Shown: positions 40,027 to 50,193 of the stretch, piece by piece
How the letters are laid out: the number at the start of each line of letters is the position of its first letter
Numbering within the stretch: position 1 is the first letter of the stretch
Source of the DNA: Mycolicibacterium rhodesiae
GTDB lineage: Bacteria; Actinomycetota; Actinomycetes; Mycobacteriales; Mycobacteriaceae
Length of the DNA: 64,000 bases
Direction: 5' to 3'
NCBI RefSeq assembly: GCF_002086695.1
Contig: NZ_MVIH01000010.1
Coordinates: 1-64,000 of the forward strand
Notes under the pieces: model-generated
Seen by the model: only the letters and a program-made list of their open reading frames with translations
Database searches by the model: none
Told to the model about the DNA's origin: nothing
Translations under genes and position numbers: made by a program

Positions 40027-42408
40027 ATGACGCAGATCTCGGAGACCGGGGCCCACGAGGCGCCGCCCGTCGAGATGGTCTCCCTTGTCATCGACGACGT
40101 CGAGGTGGCGGTACCGAAGGGCACCTTGGTGATTCGGGCCGCGGAGTTGATGGGGGTGCAGATCCCCCGGTTCTGCGACCACCCGCTGCTCGACCCGGTC
40201 GGTGCGTGCAGGCAGTGCCTGGTGGAGGTGGAAGGCCAGCGCAAGCCGATGGCCAGCTGCACCACTACCGTGTCCGACGGCATGGTGGTCCGCACCCAGT
40301 TCACCTCCGAGGCCGCGGACAGGGCTCAGCACGGGGTGATGGAGCTGCTGCTGATCAACCATCCGCTGGACTGCCCGGTCTGCGACAAGGGTGGGGAATG
40401 CCCACTGCAGAACCAGGCCATGTCCAACGGCCGGGTCGAAACCCGATTCGACGACATCAAACGCACCTTCCCCAAACCGATAAACCTGTCCAGCCAGGTG
40501 CTGCTGGACCGGGAACGGTGCGTGCTGTGCGCGCGCTGCACGCGGTTCAGCGAGCAGATCGCCGGCGATCCGTTCATCTCCCTGCTGGAACGCGGTGCGC
40601 TGCAACAGGTCGGGATCGGTCCCGGTGAACCGTTCGATTCCTACTTCAGCGGCAACACCGTGCAGATCTGCCCGGTCGGCGCGCTGACCGGAACCGCCTA
40701 TCGGTTCCGGGCCCGGCCGTTCGATCTGGTGTCCAGCCCCAGCGTCTGCGAACACTGCGCCTCCGGGTGTGCCCAGCGCACCGATCACCGCCGCGGCGTG
40801 GTGTTGCGCCGACTGGCCGGCGACGACCCGGAAGTCAACGAGGAATGGAACTGCGACAAGGGTCGCTGGGCCTTCACCTACTCCCGGGTCGGTGACCGCA
40901 TCACCACCCCGCTCGTGCGCGACGAGAACGGCGCGCTGCGTCCGGCGTCGTGGTCGGAGGCGATCGCGGTGGCCGCCGCAGGACTGCGGTCCGGGCGTGC
41001 CGGGGTGCTGGTGGGTGGCAGGGCGACCGTCGAAGACGCCTACGCGTACTCCAAGTTCGCGCGGATTGCGCTGGACACCAACGACATCGACTTCCGCTCC
41101 CGCCCGCACTCGACCGAAGAGCAGGACTTCCTCGCCGCGCACGTGGCCGGTCGCCGCGACGTCAGTTACGCGGATCTGGAAACCGCACCCGTGGTGGTGC
41201 TCGCCGGGTTCGAGCCCGAAGACGAGTCCCCGATCGTGTTCCTACGGTTGCGCAAGGCGGTCCGCAAGCACGGCCTGCGGGTCGTGAGCGTCGCGCCGAT
41301 GGTGTCCCGCGGGTCGGAGAAACTCGCGGCACGGGTGGTGCTCACTGCGCCCGGCCTCGAGGCACCCGCCCTCGATGCGCTGGCCGATGAGCTGCCGGCC
41401 GGGGCGATCATCCTGGTCGGCGAACGGCTTGCCACCAGCGCGGGTGCGCTGTCAGCGGCGGCCCGCCTGGCCGAACGCACCGGGGCGCGGCTGGCCTGGA
41501 TCCCCCGCCGCGCCGGTGATCGCGGAGCCGTCGAGGCCGGCTGCCTGCCCAACCTGCTGCCGGGCGCCCGGCCGGCCACGAATGAGGTTGCCCGCCAACA
41601 ACTGGCGAGTGCATGGCATGTCGACGCTCTTCCGTCGGAGCAGGGTCGCGACGCAACGGAGATCCTCACCGCCGCCGCCGGCGGTGAGCTCGACGCGCTG
41701 CTGGTCGGCGGTGTCGACGCTATCGACCTGCCGGACCCGCCGGCCGCACTGGCGGCGATCGAATCGGCCGGCTTCGTCGTCAGCCTCGAGTTGCGGGAGT
41801 CCGCGATCACCGCGCTGGCCGACGTGGTCTTCCCGGTATCGCCCGTCGCCGAGAAGGCCGGTTCATTCCTGAACTGGGAGAACCGGATCCGTCCGTTCGA
41901 GCCGGCGCTGGCCTCCAACGCCTTTCCTGACCTGCGGGTGTTGCAGATCCTGGCCGACGAGCTCGGCGTCGACCTCGGGTTCCGCACCGTCGAAGATGCC
42001 CGGGCCGAACTGATCGCGCTCGGCCGATGGGACGGTGAACGGCCGGCCACGCCGTCGGTGGCGCCGAAAGAGCCACCGCCACTGGAGTCTGACGAAGCGG
42101 TGCTGGCCGGCTGGCGGTTGCTGCTCGATGACGGCCGATTGCAGAACGGTGAGCCGTACTTGGCGGGGACCGCACGCCCGTCCGTGGTGCGGCTGTCGGC
42201 GGCCACGGCCGCTGGGATCGGCGCAGTCGACGGCGACGTGGTCACCGTGTCGACGGGTCGTGGCGATATCGCCCTGCCACTGGCCGTCACCGAGATGGCC
42301 GACGGCGTGGTGTGGCTGCCGCTCAACTCGCCCGGCAGCGCCGTGTATCAACGGCTCGGCGTCATCCCCGGCACCGTCGTACGCATCGAGCGGGAGGCCC
42401 GCGCATGA
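40027..42408 (+). CDS. nuoG: NADH-quinone oxidoreductase subunit G
   Basis: 793 aa from ATG 40027, behind a GGGGTGGGTGG purine run. N-terminal 2Fe-2S ferredoxin domain: Cys50, Cys61, Cys64 and Cys78 (RFCDHPLLDPVGACRQCLVE). Next the His-Cys3 4Fe-4S motif HPLDCPVCDKGGECPLQ, a second 4Fe-4S site CVLCARCTRF ... ICPVGAL, and a further CEHCASGC set as in bacteria that keep cluster N7. The remainder is a molybdopterin-oxidoreductase-like domain without cofactor function. The stop overlaps nuoH. Confidence 0.95.
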   Translation: MTQISETGAHEAPPVEMVSLVIDDVEVAVPKGTLVIRAAELMGVQIPRFCDHPLLDPVGACRQCLVEVEGQRKPMASCTTTVSDGMVVRTQFTSEAADRAQHGVMELLLINHPLDCPVCDKGGECPLQNQAMSNGRVETRFDDIKRTFPKPINLSSQVLLDRERCVLCARCTRFSEQIAGDPFISLLERGALQQVGIGPGEPFDSYFSGNTVQICPVGALTGTAYRFRARPFDLVSSPSVCEHCASGCAQRTDHRRGVVLRRLAGDDPEVNEEWNCDKGRWAFTYSRVGDRITTPLVRDENGALRPASWSEAIAVAAAGLRSGRAGVLVGGRATVEDAYAYSKFARIALDTNDIDFRSRPHSTEEQDFLAAHVAGRRDVSYADLETAPVVVLAGFEPEDESPIVFLRLRKAVRKHGLRVVSVAPMVSRGSEKLAARVVLTAPGLEAPALDALADELPAGAIILVGERLATSAGALSAAARLAERTGARLAWIPRRAGDRGAVEAGCLPNLLPGARPATNEVARQQLASAWHVDALPSEQGRDATEILTAAAGGELDALLVGGVDAIDLPDPPAALAAIESAGFVVSLELRESAITALADVVFPVSPVAEKAGSFLNWENRIRPFEPALASNAFPDLRVLQILADELGVDLGFRTVEDARAELIALGRWDGERPATPSVAPKEPPPLESDEAVLAGWRLLLDDGRLQNGEPYLAGTARPSVVRLSAATAAGIGAVDGDVVTVSTGRGDIALPLAVTEMADGVVWLPLNSPGSAVYQRLGVIPGTVVRIEREARA

Positions 42409-43631
42409 TCCCACCCGATCTGAGTGTGTTCGGTCATGATCCGTGGTGGCTGATCGGAATCAAAGCGGTTGCGGTCTTCGCGTTCCTGCTGCTGACCGTT
42501 CTGGTGGCGATCCTGCTGGAGCGCAAGATCCTGGGCCGCATGCAGATGCGGTACGGACCCAACCGGGTCGGGCCGTTCGGCATTCTGCAGTCCCTGGCCG
42601 ACGGAATCAAGCTGGCACTCAAGGAGGGGCTCACCCCGGCCGGGGTGGACAAACCGATTTACCTTATGGCACCAGTCATTTCGGTGATCCCGGCGATCAT
42701 GGCGTTCGCGGTGATCCCGCTGGGCCCGGTGGTCTCGGTGTTCGGCCACCGCACGCCACTGCAGTTGACCGATCTGCCGGTGGCGGTGCTCTACATTCTG
42801 GCGGTCACCTCGATCGGGGTGTACGGCATCGTGCTGGCGGGCTGGGCCTCGGGTTCCACCTACCCGCTTCTGGGTGGTCTGCGGTCCAGCGCACAGGTCA
42901 TCTCCTATGAGATCGCGATGGCGCTGTCGTTCGCCGCGGTGTTCCTCTACGCCGGCACCATGTCCACCTCGGGGATCGTCGCCGCCCAGGAACACACCTG
43001 GTATGTATTCCTGCTGCTGCCCAGCTTCGCGGTGTACGTCACGTCGATGGTCGGCGAGACCAACCGGGCGCCGTTCGACCTGCCCGAGGCTGAAGGCGAA
43101 CTGGTGGGCGGGTTCCACACCGAGTACTCCTCGCTGAAGTTCGCGATGTTCATGCTCGCCGAGTACGTGAACATGACCACTGTTTCCGCGCTGGCCACGA
43201 CTTTGTTCCTGGGCGGCTGGCATGCGCCGTGGCCGATCAGTCTGATCGACGGAGTCAACACCGGCTGGTGGCCGCTGATCTGGTTCGTGGCGAAGGTGTG
43301 GACGTTCCTCTTCGTCTTCATGTGGCTGCGCGCCACCCTCCCCCGGCTTCGCTACGACCAGTTCATGGCTCTGGGCTGGAAGCTTCTCATCCCGGTGTCC
43401 CTGGTGTGGATCATGATCGTGGCCGTCCTGCACAGCATCGGCCACACCGGCATCATTCCCAACCTGATCGCCGCAGCGGTGCTGCTGCTGGCTGTGCTGG
43501 GCGCGAACTCGCTGCGGCACAAACTCATCCAGCGCAAGACAGCGCCTCCTCCCGCCGCGGTCGAAGGGTCGTTCCCGATACCTCCGTTGCCCGGCGCGCC
43601 GGCACCGAGCAAGGAGAAAGCAGATGCCTAA
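42405..43631 (+). CDS. nuoH: NADH-quinone oxidoreductase subunit H
   Basis: 408 aa from ATG 42405 (ATGA overlap with nuoG). Eight-helix membrane subunit that forms the floor of the quinone chamber: ERKILGRMQMRYGPNRVGP, QSLADGIKLALKEGLTP and GETNRAPFDLPEAEGELVGG are its diagnostic loops with the acidic residues of the proton path. The C-terminal Pro-rich tail (about residues 375-408) is a mycobacterial extension. Overlaps nuoI by 8 bp. Confidence 0.96.
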   Translation: MIPPDLSVFGHDPWWLIGIKAVAVFAFLLLTVLVAILLERKILGRMQMRYGPNRVGPFGILQSLADGIKLALKEGLTPAGVDKPIYLMAPVISVIPAIMAFAVIPLGPVVSVFGHRTPLQLTDLPVAVLYILAVTSIGVYGIVLAGWASGSTYPLLGGLRSSAQVISYEIAMALSFAAVFLYAGTMSTSGIVAAQEHTWYVFLLLPSFAVYVTSMVGETNRAPFDLPEAEGELVGGFHTEYSSLKFAMFMLAEYVNMTTVSALATTLFLGGWHAPWPISLIDGVNTGWWPLIWFVAKVWTFLFVFMWLRATLPRLRYDQFMALGWKLLIPVSLVWIMIVAVLHSIGHTGIIPNLIAAAVLLLAVLGANSLRHKLIQRKTAPPPAAVEGSFPIPPLPGAPAPSKEKADA

Positions 43632-44145
43632 GTTCCTCGATGCAATCAAGGGTTTCGGCGTGACGTTCGGGACGATGTTCAAACGCCCGATCACCGAGGA
43701 GTATCCCGAGAAACCGGGGCCGGTGGCGCCGCGCTATCACGGCAGGCACCAACTCAACCGCTACCCCGACGGGTTGGAGAAGTGCATCGGCTGCGAGCTG
43801 TGCGCCTGGGCGTGCCCCGCCGACGCCATTTACGTGGAAGGCGCGGACAACACCGAGGAGCAACGCTTTTCACCCGGCGAGCGGTATGGCCGGGTCTACC
43901 AGATCAACTATCTGCGCTGCATCGGCTGCGGACTGTGCATCGAGGCCTGTCCCACCCGCGCTCTGACGATGACCAATGTCTACGAGATGGCCGACGACAA
44001 CCGCTCCGACCTGATCTATGACAAGGACAAACTGCTGGCCCCGTTGCAGCCGGGAATGGAGGCGCCGCCGCACGCGATGGCGCCCGGCACAACGGACGAC
44101 GACTACTACCTGGGACACGTCACCCCCAAGGGGGTAGCCCGGTGA
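43624..44145 (+). CDS. nuoI: NADH-quinone oxidoreductase subunit I
   Basis: 173 aa. Two 4Fe-4S clusters (N6a, N6b) in an 8Fe ferredoxin fold: Cys54-Cys57-Cys60-Cys64 in CIGCELCAWACP and Cys99-Cys102-Cys105-Cys109 in CIGCGLCIEACP. Passes electrons from NuoG to NuoB. Start overlaps the end of nuoH; the stop overlaps the nuoJ GTG. Confidence 0.96.
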   Translation: MPKFLDAIKGFGVTFGTMFKRPITEEYPEKPGPVAPRYHGRHQLNRYPDGLEKCIGCELCAWACPADAIYVEGADNTEEQRFSPGERYGRVYQINYLRCIGCGLCIEACPTRALTMTNVYEMADDNRSDLIYDKDKLLAPLQPGMEAPPHAMAPGTTDDDYYLGHVTPKGVAR

Positions 44146-44888
44146 CGATCACGCTGCTGGCCGCCGAAACCCTCACCCGCACCTCCACTCCCGAGACCAT
44201 CGCGTTCTGGATCCTCGCCGTCATCGCCGTGACCGGCGCGATCGGAGTGGTGGCCGCACCCAAGGCCGTCTATTCGGCGATCTTCCTCGCGACCACGATG
44301 ATCGCGTTGGCGATGGTCTATGTCGCGCAGGACGCGTTGTTCCTCGGGGTGGTGCAGGTGGTGGTCTATACCGGCGCGGTGATGATGTTGTTCTTGTTCG
44401 TGCTCATGCTTGTCGGCGTCGACTCGTCGGAGTCGTTGGTGGAAACCATTCGGGGACAGCGGGTCGCCGCGATCGTCGCGGGTCTCGGATTCGGCGTCCT
44501 GCTGATCGCCGGGATCGGCAATATCGCCACCACCGGATTCGTCGGGCTCGCCGAGGCCAACGCCGGCGGCAACGTCCAGGGCCTGGCGACGTTGATCTTC
44601 ACCCGCGATCTGTGGGCGTTCGAGTTGACCAGCGCGCTACTGATCACCGCGGCACTCGGGGCAATGGTCTTGGCCCACCGGGAGCGATTCGAGCGGCGAA
44701 AGACCCAGCGCGAGTTGGTCGTCGAACGCTTCCAGACCGGGGCTCGGGCCACGCCGCTTCCCAGCCCCGGTGTCTTCGCCCGCCACAATGCCGTCAACAC
44801 CCTCGCTCGGCTCCCCGACGGCACCGACGAGGAATCCTCGGTCAGCACGATCCTTCGTACCAACGGCAACGGAGACGGTCAGCGATGA
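44142..44888 (+). CDS. nuoJ: NADH-quinone oxidoreductase subunit J
   Basis: 248 aa from GTG 44142. Five-helix membrane subunit: APKAVYSAIFLATTMIALAM, FLGVVQVVVYTGAVMMLFLF (the pi-bulge helix 3) and a helix near 180. A hydrophilic C-terminal tail of about 65 residues is longer than in E. coli. Sits between NuoH and the antiporter-like subunits. ATGA overlap with nuoK. Confidence 0.94.
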   Translation: MTITLLAAETLTRTSTPETIAFWILAVIAVTGAIGVVAAPKAVYSAIFLATTMIALAMVYVAQDALFLGVVQVVVYTGAVMMLFLFVLMLVGVDSSESLVETIRGQRVAAIVAGLGFGVLLIAGIGNIATTGFVGLAEANAGGNVQGLATLIFTRDLWAFELTSALLITAALGAMVLAHRERFERRKTQRELVVERFQTGARATPLPSPGVFARHNAVNTLARLPDGTDEESSVSTILRTNGNGDGQR

Positions 44889-45184
44889 ACCCGGCCAACT
44901 ACCTGTATTTGTCGGCGTTGCTCTTCACGATCGGCGCTGCGGGAGTGTTGTTGCGCCGCAATGCGATCGTCATGTTCATGTGCGTCGAGTTGATGCTCAA
45001 CGCCGCGAACCTCGCATTCGTGACCTTCTCCCGTATGCACGGCCATCTCGACGGGCAGGTGGTGGCGTTCTTCACCATGGTGGTCGCCGCCTGCGAAGTC
45101 GTGGTCGGTCTGGCCATCATCATGACGATCTTCCGGACCCGACGCAGCGCCAACGTCGACGACGCCCACCTGCTGCGGCACTGA
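44885..45184 (+). CDS. nuoK: NADH-quinone oxidoreductase subunit K
   Basis: 99 aa from ATG 44885. Three transmembrane helices with two buried Glu residues: one in MFMCVELMLNAANLAF and one in VAACEVVVGLAIIM, both needed for proton pumping in other species. MrpC-like. One base separates its stop from nuoL. Confidence 0.95.
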   Translation: MNPANYLYLSALLFTIGAAGVLLRRNAIVMFMCVELMLNAANLAFVTFSRMHGHLDGQVVAFFTMVVAACEVVVGLAIIMTIFRTRRSANVDDAHLLRH

Positions 45185-45185
45185 C

Positions 45186-47069
45186 ATGCAGACACTGGTG
45201 TGGTTGACCATCGCGCTGCCCTTGGCCGGCGCGGTGATCCTGCTGCTGGGCGGTAAGGCCACCGACGCGTGGGGGCATCTGCTGGGCTGCGCCGCGGTGA
45301 TCGGCGCGTTCGCCTGCGGCGCGGTGCTGTTCACCCACTTACTCGGTCTGCCCGGTGACGACCGGGCCGTGCACGAGGTGCTGTTCTCGTGGGTGCCCGT
45401 CGGGGTTCTGCGGGTGGACTTCGGCCTGCAGCTCGATGCGCTGTCCATCTGCTTCGTACTGTTGATCACCGGTGTGGGGGCGCTGATCCACATCTACTCG
45501 ATCGGCTACATGAAAACCGATCCCGGGCGCAGGCGGTTTTTCGCCTACCTCAACCTGTTCGTCGCGGCGATGCTGCTGCTGGTGCTCGCCGACAACTACC
45601 TCGGCCTCTACATGGGTTGGGAGGGTGTGGGTCTGGCGTCGTATCTGCTGATCGGTTTCTGGTCGTACAAGCCGAGCGCGGCGACCGCGGCGAAGAAGGC
45701 GTTCGTGGTCAACCGGGTCGGTGACATGGGTCTGGCGATCGCGTTGATGGTGCTGTTCGCCACGCTGGGCTCGGTCACCTTCGGCACGGTGTTCAGCGCG
45801 GTGCCCCAGATGACATCGGGGGTGTTGACCGCCGTTGGTCTGCTGCTCCTTCTCGGGGCGTGCGGTAAGAGCGCGCAGGTGCCGCTGCAGTCCTGGCTCG
45901 GTGACGCCATGGAGGGGCCCACCCCGGTCTCCGCCCTCATCCACGCCGCCACCATGGTCACCGCCGGCGTCTATCTGATCGTCCGCTCCGGCCCGATCTT
46001 CACCGCCGCGCCCGCTGCGCAGACCGCCGTCGTGACCGTGGGTGCGGTCACCCTGCTGTTCGGCGCGATCATCGGCTGCGCCAAAGACGACATCAAAAAG
46101 GCCCTCGCTGCCTCCACCATGAGCCAGATCGGCTACATGGTGCTCGCCGCCGGACTCGGCCCCGCCGGCTATGCGGTGGCCATCATGCATCTGCTCACCC
46201 ACGGCTTCTTCAAGGCCGGCCTGTTCCTCGGCGCCGGATCGGTAATGCACGCCATGGACGACGAAACCGACATGCGTCGCTTCGGCGGCCTGCGGACGCT
46301 GCTGCCCGTCACCTTTGTCACGTTCGGGCTGGGCTACCTCGCCATCATCGGCGTCCCACCGTTCGCCGGATACTTCTCCAAAGACGCCATCATCGAAACC
46401 GCCCTCAACTCCGGCGGATTCAAAGGATTCCTCCTCGGCGGCGCCGCCCTGCTCGGCGCCGGGATCACCGCCTTCTACATGACCCGGGTGATGTTGCTGA
46501 CGTTCTTCGGGCAACGGCGCTGGAAACCCAACACCCACCCGCACGAGTCCCCCGCCTCGATGACCGCACCGATGATCGTCCTCGCGATCGGCTCGGTCGG
46601 CGCCGGCGCACTCTTCGCCATCGGCAACACCCTGGAGCACTGGCTCGAACCGGTCGTCGGCCATCACGAGGCCGCACACGTCCTTCCGGCCTGGATCATC
46701 ACGGTCACCGCACTGGGCGTCGTCGCGATCGGCATCGCCGTGGCGTACCGGCAGTATGCGAACCACAAGGTTCCCGAGTCCGCGCCGCTGGACGTTTCCG
46801 CGTTGACCGTCGCAGCGCGCCGCGACCTCTACGGGGACGCGTTCAACGAGGCGGTGTTCATGCGTACCGGCCAGGAGGTCACCAAAGGCCTTGTCGCCGT
46901 GGATGAGAAGGGCGTCGACGGGGTGACGCAGGGGCTGGCCCTGGTGGTGGGCCGGTTCTCGGACCGCCTGCGCCAGGTACAGACCGGCTACGCCCGCTCC
47001 TACGCGTTGTCCATGTTGGCAGGTACGGCGCTGGTGGTCGCCGCAGTCCTCTTCACGGCGTGGAGGTGA
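45186..47069 (+). CDS. nuoL: NADH-quinone oxidoreductase subunit L
   Basis: 627 aa. The largest antiporter-like proton-channel subunit, at the distal end of the membrane arm. YMGWEGVGLASYLLIGFWSY has the key Glu of helix 5; GKSAQVPLQSWLGDAMEGPT the Lys of helix 7; HAATMVTAGVYLIVR the helix 8 His; MSQIGYMVLAAGLG the discontinuous helix 12 region. The C-terminal lateral helix is present (about 490-600). A short spacer and GGAGGTGA follow before nuoM. Confidence 0.96.
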   Translation: MQTLVWLTIALPLAGAVILLLGGKATDAWGHLLGCAAVIGAFACGAVLFTHLLGLPGDDRAVHEVLFSWVPVGVLRVDFGLQLDALSICFVLLITGVGALIHIYSIGYMKTDPGRRRFFAYLNLFVAAMLLLVLADNYLGLYMGWEGVGLASYLLIGFWSYKPSAATAAKKAFVVNRVGDMGLAIALMVLFATLGSVTFGTVFSAVPQMTSGVLTAVGLLLLLGACGKSAQVPLQSWLGDAMEGPTPVSALIHAATMVTAGVYLIVRSGPIFTAAPAAQTAVVTVGAVTLLFGAIIGCAKDDIKKALAASTMSQIGYMVLAAGLGPAGYAVAIMHLLTHGFFKAGLFLGAGSVMHAMDDETDMRRFGGLRTLLPVTFVTFGLGYLAIIGVPPFAGYFSKDAIIETALNSGGFKGFLLGGAALLGAGITAFYMTRVMLLTFFGQRRWKPNTHPHESPASMTAPMIVLAIGSVGAGALFAIGNTLEHWLEPVVGHHEAAHVLPAWIITVTALGVVAIGIAVAYRQYANHKVPESAPLDVSALTVAARRDLYGDAFNEAVFMRTGQEVTKGLVAVDEKGVDGVTQGLALVVGRFSDRLRQVQTGYARSYALSMLAGTALVVAAVLFTAWR

Positions 47070-47074
47070 CCGGC

Positions 47075-48634
47075 ATGATTCCCTGGCTGACCATCCTGTG
47101 GGCCATCCCGGTCATCGGTGCCGCAGTGATCATCGTGCTACCCGCCTCGCTGCGTCAGTTCGCGAAGTACGCCGGTGTGGTGGTGTCTCTTGCGGTTCTG
47201 GCGCTGTCGCTGATGCTCGCGGTGCGGTTCGCTCCGGCCGGTGGACAATTCCAGTTCGTCGAAAACCACCCGTGGATACCGTCGTTCGGCACCGGCTACA
47301 TTCTCGGCCTCGACGGCATCGCCCTGGCTCTGGTGGTGCTCACCGCCGTGCTGGTGCCGATTCTGCTGATCGCCGGCTGGAACGACGCCGACGACCGACC
47401 GGGGCTGTCCGGTCGGGCATCGCACAGCTACATCGCGCTGATACTGGCCGTCGAAGGCATGGTGATGATGTCTCTGGTCGCCCTGGACATCCTGCTGTTC
47501 TATGTGTTCTTCGAAGCCATGCTGATCCCGATGTACTTCCTGATCGGCGGCTTTGGCGGCGCGGAAAGATCCAAAGCCGCGGTTAAGTTCCTGCTGTACA
47601 ACCTGTTCGGCGGGTTGATCATGCTGGCCGCGGTGATCGGTCTCTACGTGGTGACCTCCGCCAGCAAGGTATTCGAGGCGGGAACGTTCGACTTCCGTGC
47701 CATCGCCGACGCCGTGGCCACCGGGAAGTTCACCATGAGCCCCGGCATCGCCAACGCGCTGTTTGCAGGGTTCATGTTCGCGTTCGCGGTGAAGGCTCCG
47801 CTGTGGCCGTTCCACCGGTGGCTGCCCGACGCCGCCGTCCAGGCCACACCCGCATCGGCGGTGTTGATGATGGCCGTCATGGACAAGGTCGGCACGTTCG
47901 GGATGCTGCGCTACTGCCTGCCGTTGTTCCCCGACTCCGCAACGTATTTCCGCCCGGTCATCATCGCGCTGGCCGTGATCGGCATCGTCTACGGCGCCGT
48001 CCTGGCGATCGGCCAGACCGACGTCATGCGGCTGATCGCCTACACCTCGATCAGCCACTTCGGCTTCATCATCCTCGGCATCTTCGTGATGACCAGCCAG
48101 GGGCAAGCCGGCTCCACCCTGTACATGGTCAACCACGGGATCTCCACCGCCGCATTGTTCTTGATCGCCGGGTTCCTGGTCAGCCGCCGCGGCAGCCGCC
48201 TCATCGCCGACTACGGCGGAGTCCAGAAAGTGGCACCCGTGCTGGCCGGTACGTTCCTGGTGGCAGGCCTGGCGACGCTGTCGCTCCCGGGACTGGCGCC
48301 GTTCATCAGTGAATTCCTGGTCCTCATCGGCACATTCACCCGCTATCCGGCCTTCGCCGTCATCGCCTCGGTGGCGCTGGTGCTCTCGGCGATCTACATC
48401 CTGTGGCTCTACCAGCGGATGATGACCGGTCCCGTCACCGACGGCACCGACCGTGTGCGGGATCTGCGGCCACGGGAAGTGCTCGTGGTGGCACCGCTGA
48501 TCGCGCTGTTGATCGCCCTCGGGGTGTACCCGAAGATCGCGTTGGATGTCATCAACCCGGCGGTGGCCGCAACACTGACATCGATTCATCAACCCGACCC
48601 GGCGCCGACGGTCGCGGAGGGGGCTCACCCATGA
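47075..48634 (+). CDS. nuoM: NADH-quinone oxidoreductase subunit M
   Basis: 519 aa from ATG 47075, chosen because GGAGGTGA lies 6-8 bp upstream; a GTG at 47060 would overlap nuoL. Antiporter-like pump: FYVFFEAMLIPMYFLIGGFG with the helix 5 Glu, FAVKAPLWPFHRWLPDAAVQ with the helix 7 Lys, and QTDVMRLIAYTSISHFGFII. About 14 predicted transmembrane helices. The stop overlaps the nuoN ATG. Confidence 0.95.
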   Translation: MIPWLTILWAIPVIGAAVIIVLPASLRQFAKYAGVVVSLAVLALSLMLAVRFAPAGGQFQFVENHPWIPSFGTGYILGLDGIALALVVLTAVLVPILLIAGWNDADDRPGLSGRASHSYIALILAVEGMVMMSLVALDILLFYVFFEAMLIPMYFLIGGFGGAERSKAAVKFLLYNLFGGLIMLAAVIGLYVVTSASKVFEAGTFDFRAIADAVATGKFTMSPGIANALFAGFMFAFAVKAPLWPFHRWLPDAAVQATPASAVLMMAVMDKVGTFGMLRYCLPLFPDSATYFRPVIIALAVIGIVYGAVLAIGQTDVMRLIAYTSISHFGFIILGIFVMTSQGQAGSTLYMVNHGISTAALFLIAGFLVSRRGSRLIADYGGVQKVAPVLAGTFLVAGLATLSLPGLAPFISEFLVLIGTFTRYPAFAVIASVALVLSAIYILWLYQRMMTGPVTDGTDRVRDLRPREVLVVAPLIALLIALGVYPKIALDVINPAVAATLTSIHQPDPAPTVAEGAHP

Positions 48635-50193
48635 ACGCGCCCAGCATCGAATACAGCCAAGTCGCGCCGATGTTGATCGTCCTCGGCGTGGCCGTCGCCG
48701 GAGTGCTGGTCGAGGCGTTCGCGCCCCGCAAGAGCCGCTACCCCATTCAAGTCGCTCTGAGCCTCGCCGGCCTGGTGGCTGCGTTCGTCGCCGTGGTGCT
48801 GTTGGCTCGCGACCTACACGGGGTCGGCCAGGCCGTGGTGGTCGGCGCGGTCGCGGTCGATGCACCGGCGCTGTTCCTGCAGGGCACTATTCTGCTGATC
48901 GGTGTGCTCGGCGTGTTGCTGATCGCCGAACGCCGAACGCCTGCCGAATTCGAGGACAGCTCCGCCACGTTGGACGCCTTCACTCCGGACGCGTCGGCAG
49001 TGCCGGGCAGCGTCGCGGAGAAGATCGCCACCAAGGCCGCACTGGTGCAGACCGAAGTGTTCCCGCTGACCATGTTCGCCGTCGCCGGGATGATGCTGTT
49101 CCCGGCAGCCAACGACCTGCTGACGATGTTCGTTGCGCTGGAAGTGTTCTCGCTGCCGCTGTACCTGATGTGCGGGCTGGCCCGCCGCCGTCGGCTGCTA
49201 TCCCAGGAATCCGCGCTCAAATACTTTCTGCTGGGCGCGTTCTCGTCGGCGTTCTTCCTCTACGGCATCGCCCTGCTGTACGGCTACGCGGGCACCCTGA
49301 GCCTGCCCGGCATCGCGCGCGCCATCGATGCCAGTGCCGACAACTCCACCCTGGCGCTGATCGGCGCGGCTCTGGTCGCCGTCGGTGTGTTGTTCAAGGT
49401 CGGCGCGGTGCCGTTCCACTCCTGGATCCCCGACGTCTACCAGGGTGCCCCCACCCCGATCACCGCGTTCATGGCGGCCGCCACCAAGGTTGCCGCCTTC
49501 GGCGCCATGTTGCGGATCTTCTACGTCGCGCTGCCCGGCCTCAACCACGAATGGCGGCCCGTCCTGTGGGCGGTGGCGATCCTCACCATGGTTGTCGGCA
49601 CCATCACCGCGGTGACTCAGACCGACGTCAAGCGCATGCTTGCCTATTCGGCTGTGGCGCATGCCGGTTTCATCCTGACCGGGGTGATCGCCGCCAACCC
49701 GCCGGGGCTGTCGGCCACCCTGTTCTATCTCTTCGCGTACGGGTTCTCCACCCTCGGTGCGTTCGCCGTGGTGAGCGTGGTCCGCGACGCGACCGGGGCC
49801 GAGGAGACCGACATGTCACGCTGGGCCGGGCTGGGCCGGCGGTATCCCCTTGTCGGCGTGGTGTTTTCACTGTTCCTGCTTGCCTTCGCGGGCATACCAC
49901 TGACCAGCGGTTTTGTCAGCAAGTTCGCGGTGTTCAAGGCGGCCGGGCAAGGCGGCGCGATCCCGCTGGTGGTAGTGGGCGTCATCGCCTCGGCGATCGC
50001 CGCGTACTTCTACGTACGGGTGATCGTGCTGATGTTCTTCACCGACCCGCCGCCGGACGCCCCGGAGGTCGTCACGCCAAGTTCGTTGAGCGTCGCGACC
50101 ATCACCTTGACCGCGGCCATCACGTTCGCGCTCGGTGCACTGCCCCAGCCGCTGCTCGACCTGGTCGACCATGCGGCTAGATTCCTGAACTGA
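48631..50193 (+). CDS. nuoN: NADH-quinone oxidoreductase subunit N
   Basis: 520 aa from ATG 48631 (ATGA overlap). Third antiporter-like subunit: MFVALEVFSLPLYLMCGLAR with the helix 5 Glu, FKVGAVPFHSWIPDVYQGAP with the helix 7 Lys, and QTDVKRMLAYSAVAHAGFIL. A soluble insert (about residues 100-135, containing EFEDSSATLDAFTPDASA) between early helices is longer than in E. coli. The last base of its TGA is the first base of the next gene's ATG. Confidence 0.95.
   Translation: MNAPSIEYSQVAPMLIVLGVAVAGVLVEAFAPRKSRYPIQVALSLAGLVAAFVAVVLLARDLHGVGQAVVVGAVAVDAPALFLQGTILLIGVLGVLLIAERRTPAEFEDSSATLDAFTPDASAVPGSVAEKIATKAALVQTEVFPLTMFAVAGMMLFPAANDLLTMFVALEVFSLPLYLMCGLARRRRLLSQESALKYFLLGAFSSAFFLYGIALLYGYAGTLSLPGIARAIDASADNSTLALIGAALVAVGVLFKVGAVPFHSWIPDVYQGAPTPITAFMAAATKVAAFGAMLRIFYVALPGLNHEWRPVLWAVAILTMVVGTITAVTQTDVKRMLAYSAVAHAGFILTGVIAANPPGLSATLFYLFAYGFSTLGAFAVVSVVRDATGAEETDMSRWAGLGRRYPLVGVVFSLFLLAFAGIPLTSGFVSKFAVFKAAGQGGAIPLVVVGVIASAIAAYFYVRVIVLMFFTDPPPDAPEVVTPSSLSVATITLTAAITFALGALPQPLLDLVDHAARFLN

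Noticed and set aside
47138..48865. A 575-residue minus-strand frame opposite nuoM, with similar long frames opposite nuoG, nuoL and nuoH
   Set aside because: They mirror membrane-protein codons and have implausible composition (His/Gln/Arg rich). All are shadows of conserved nuo genes.
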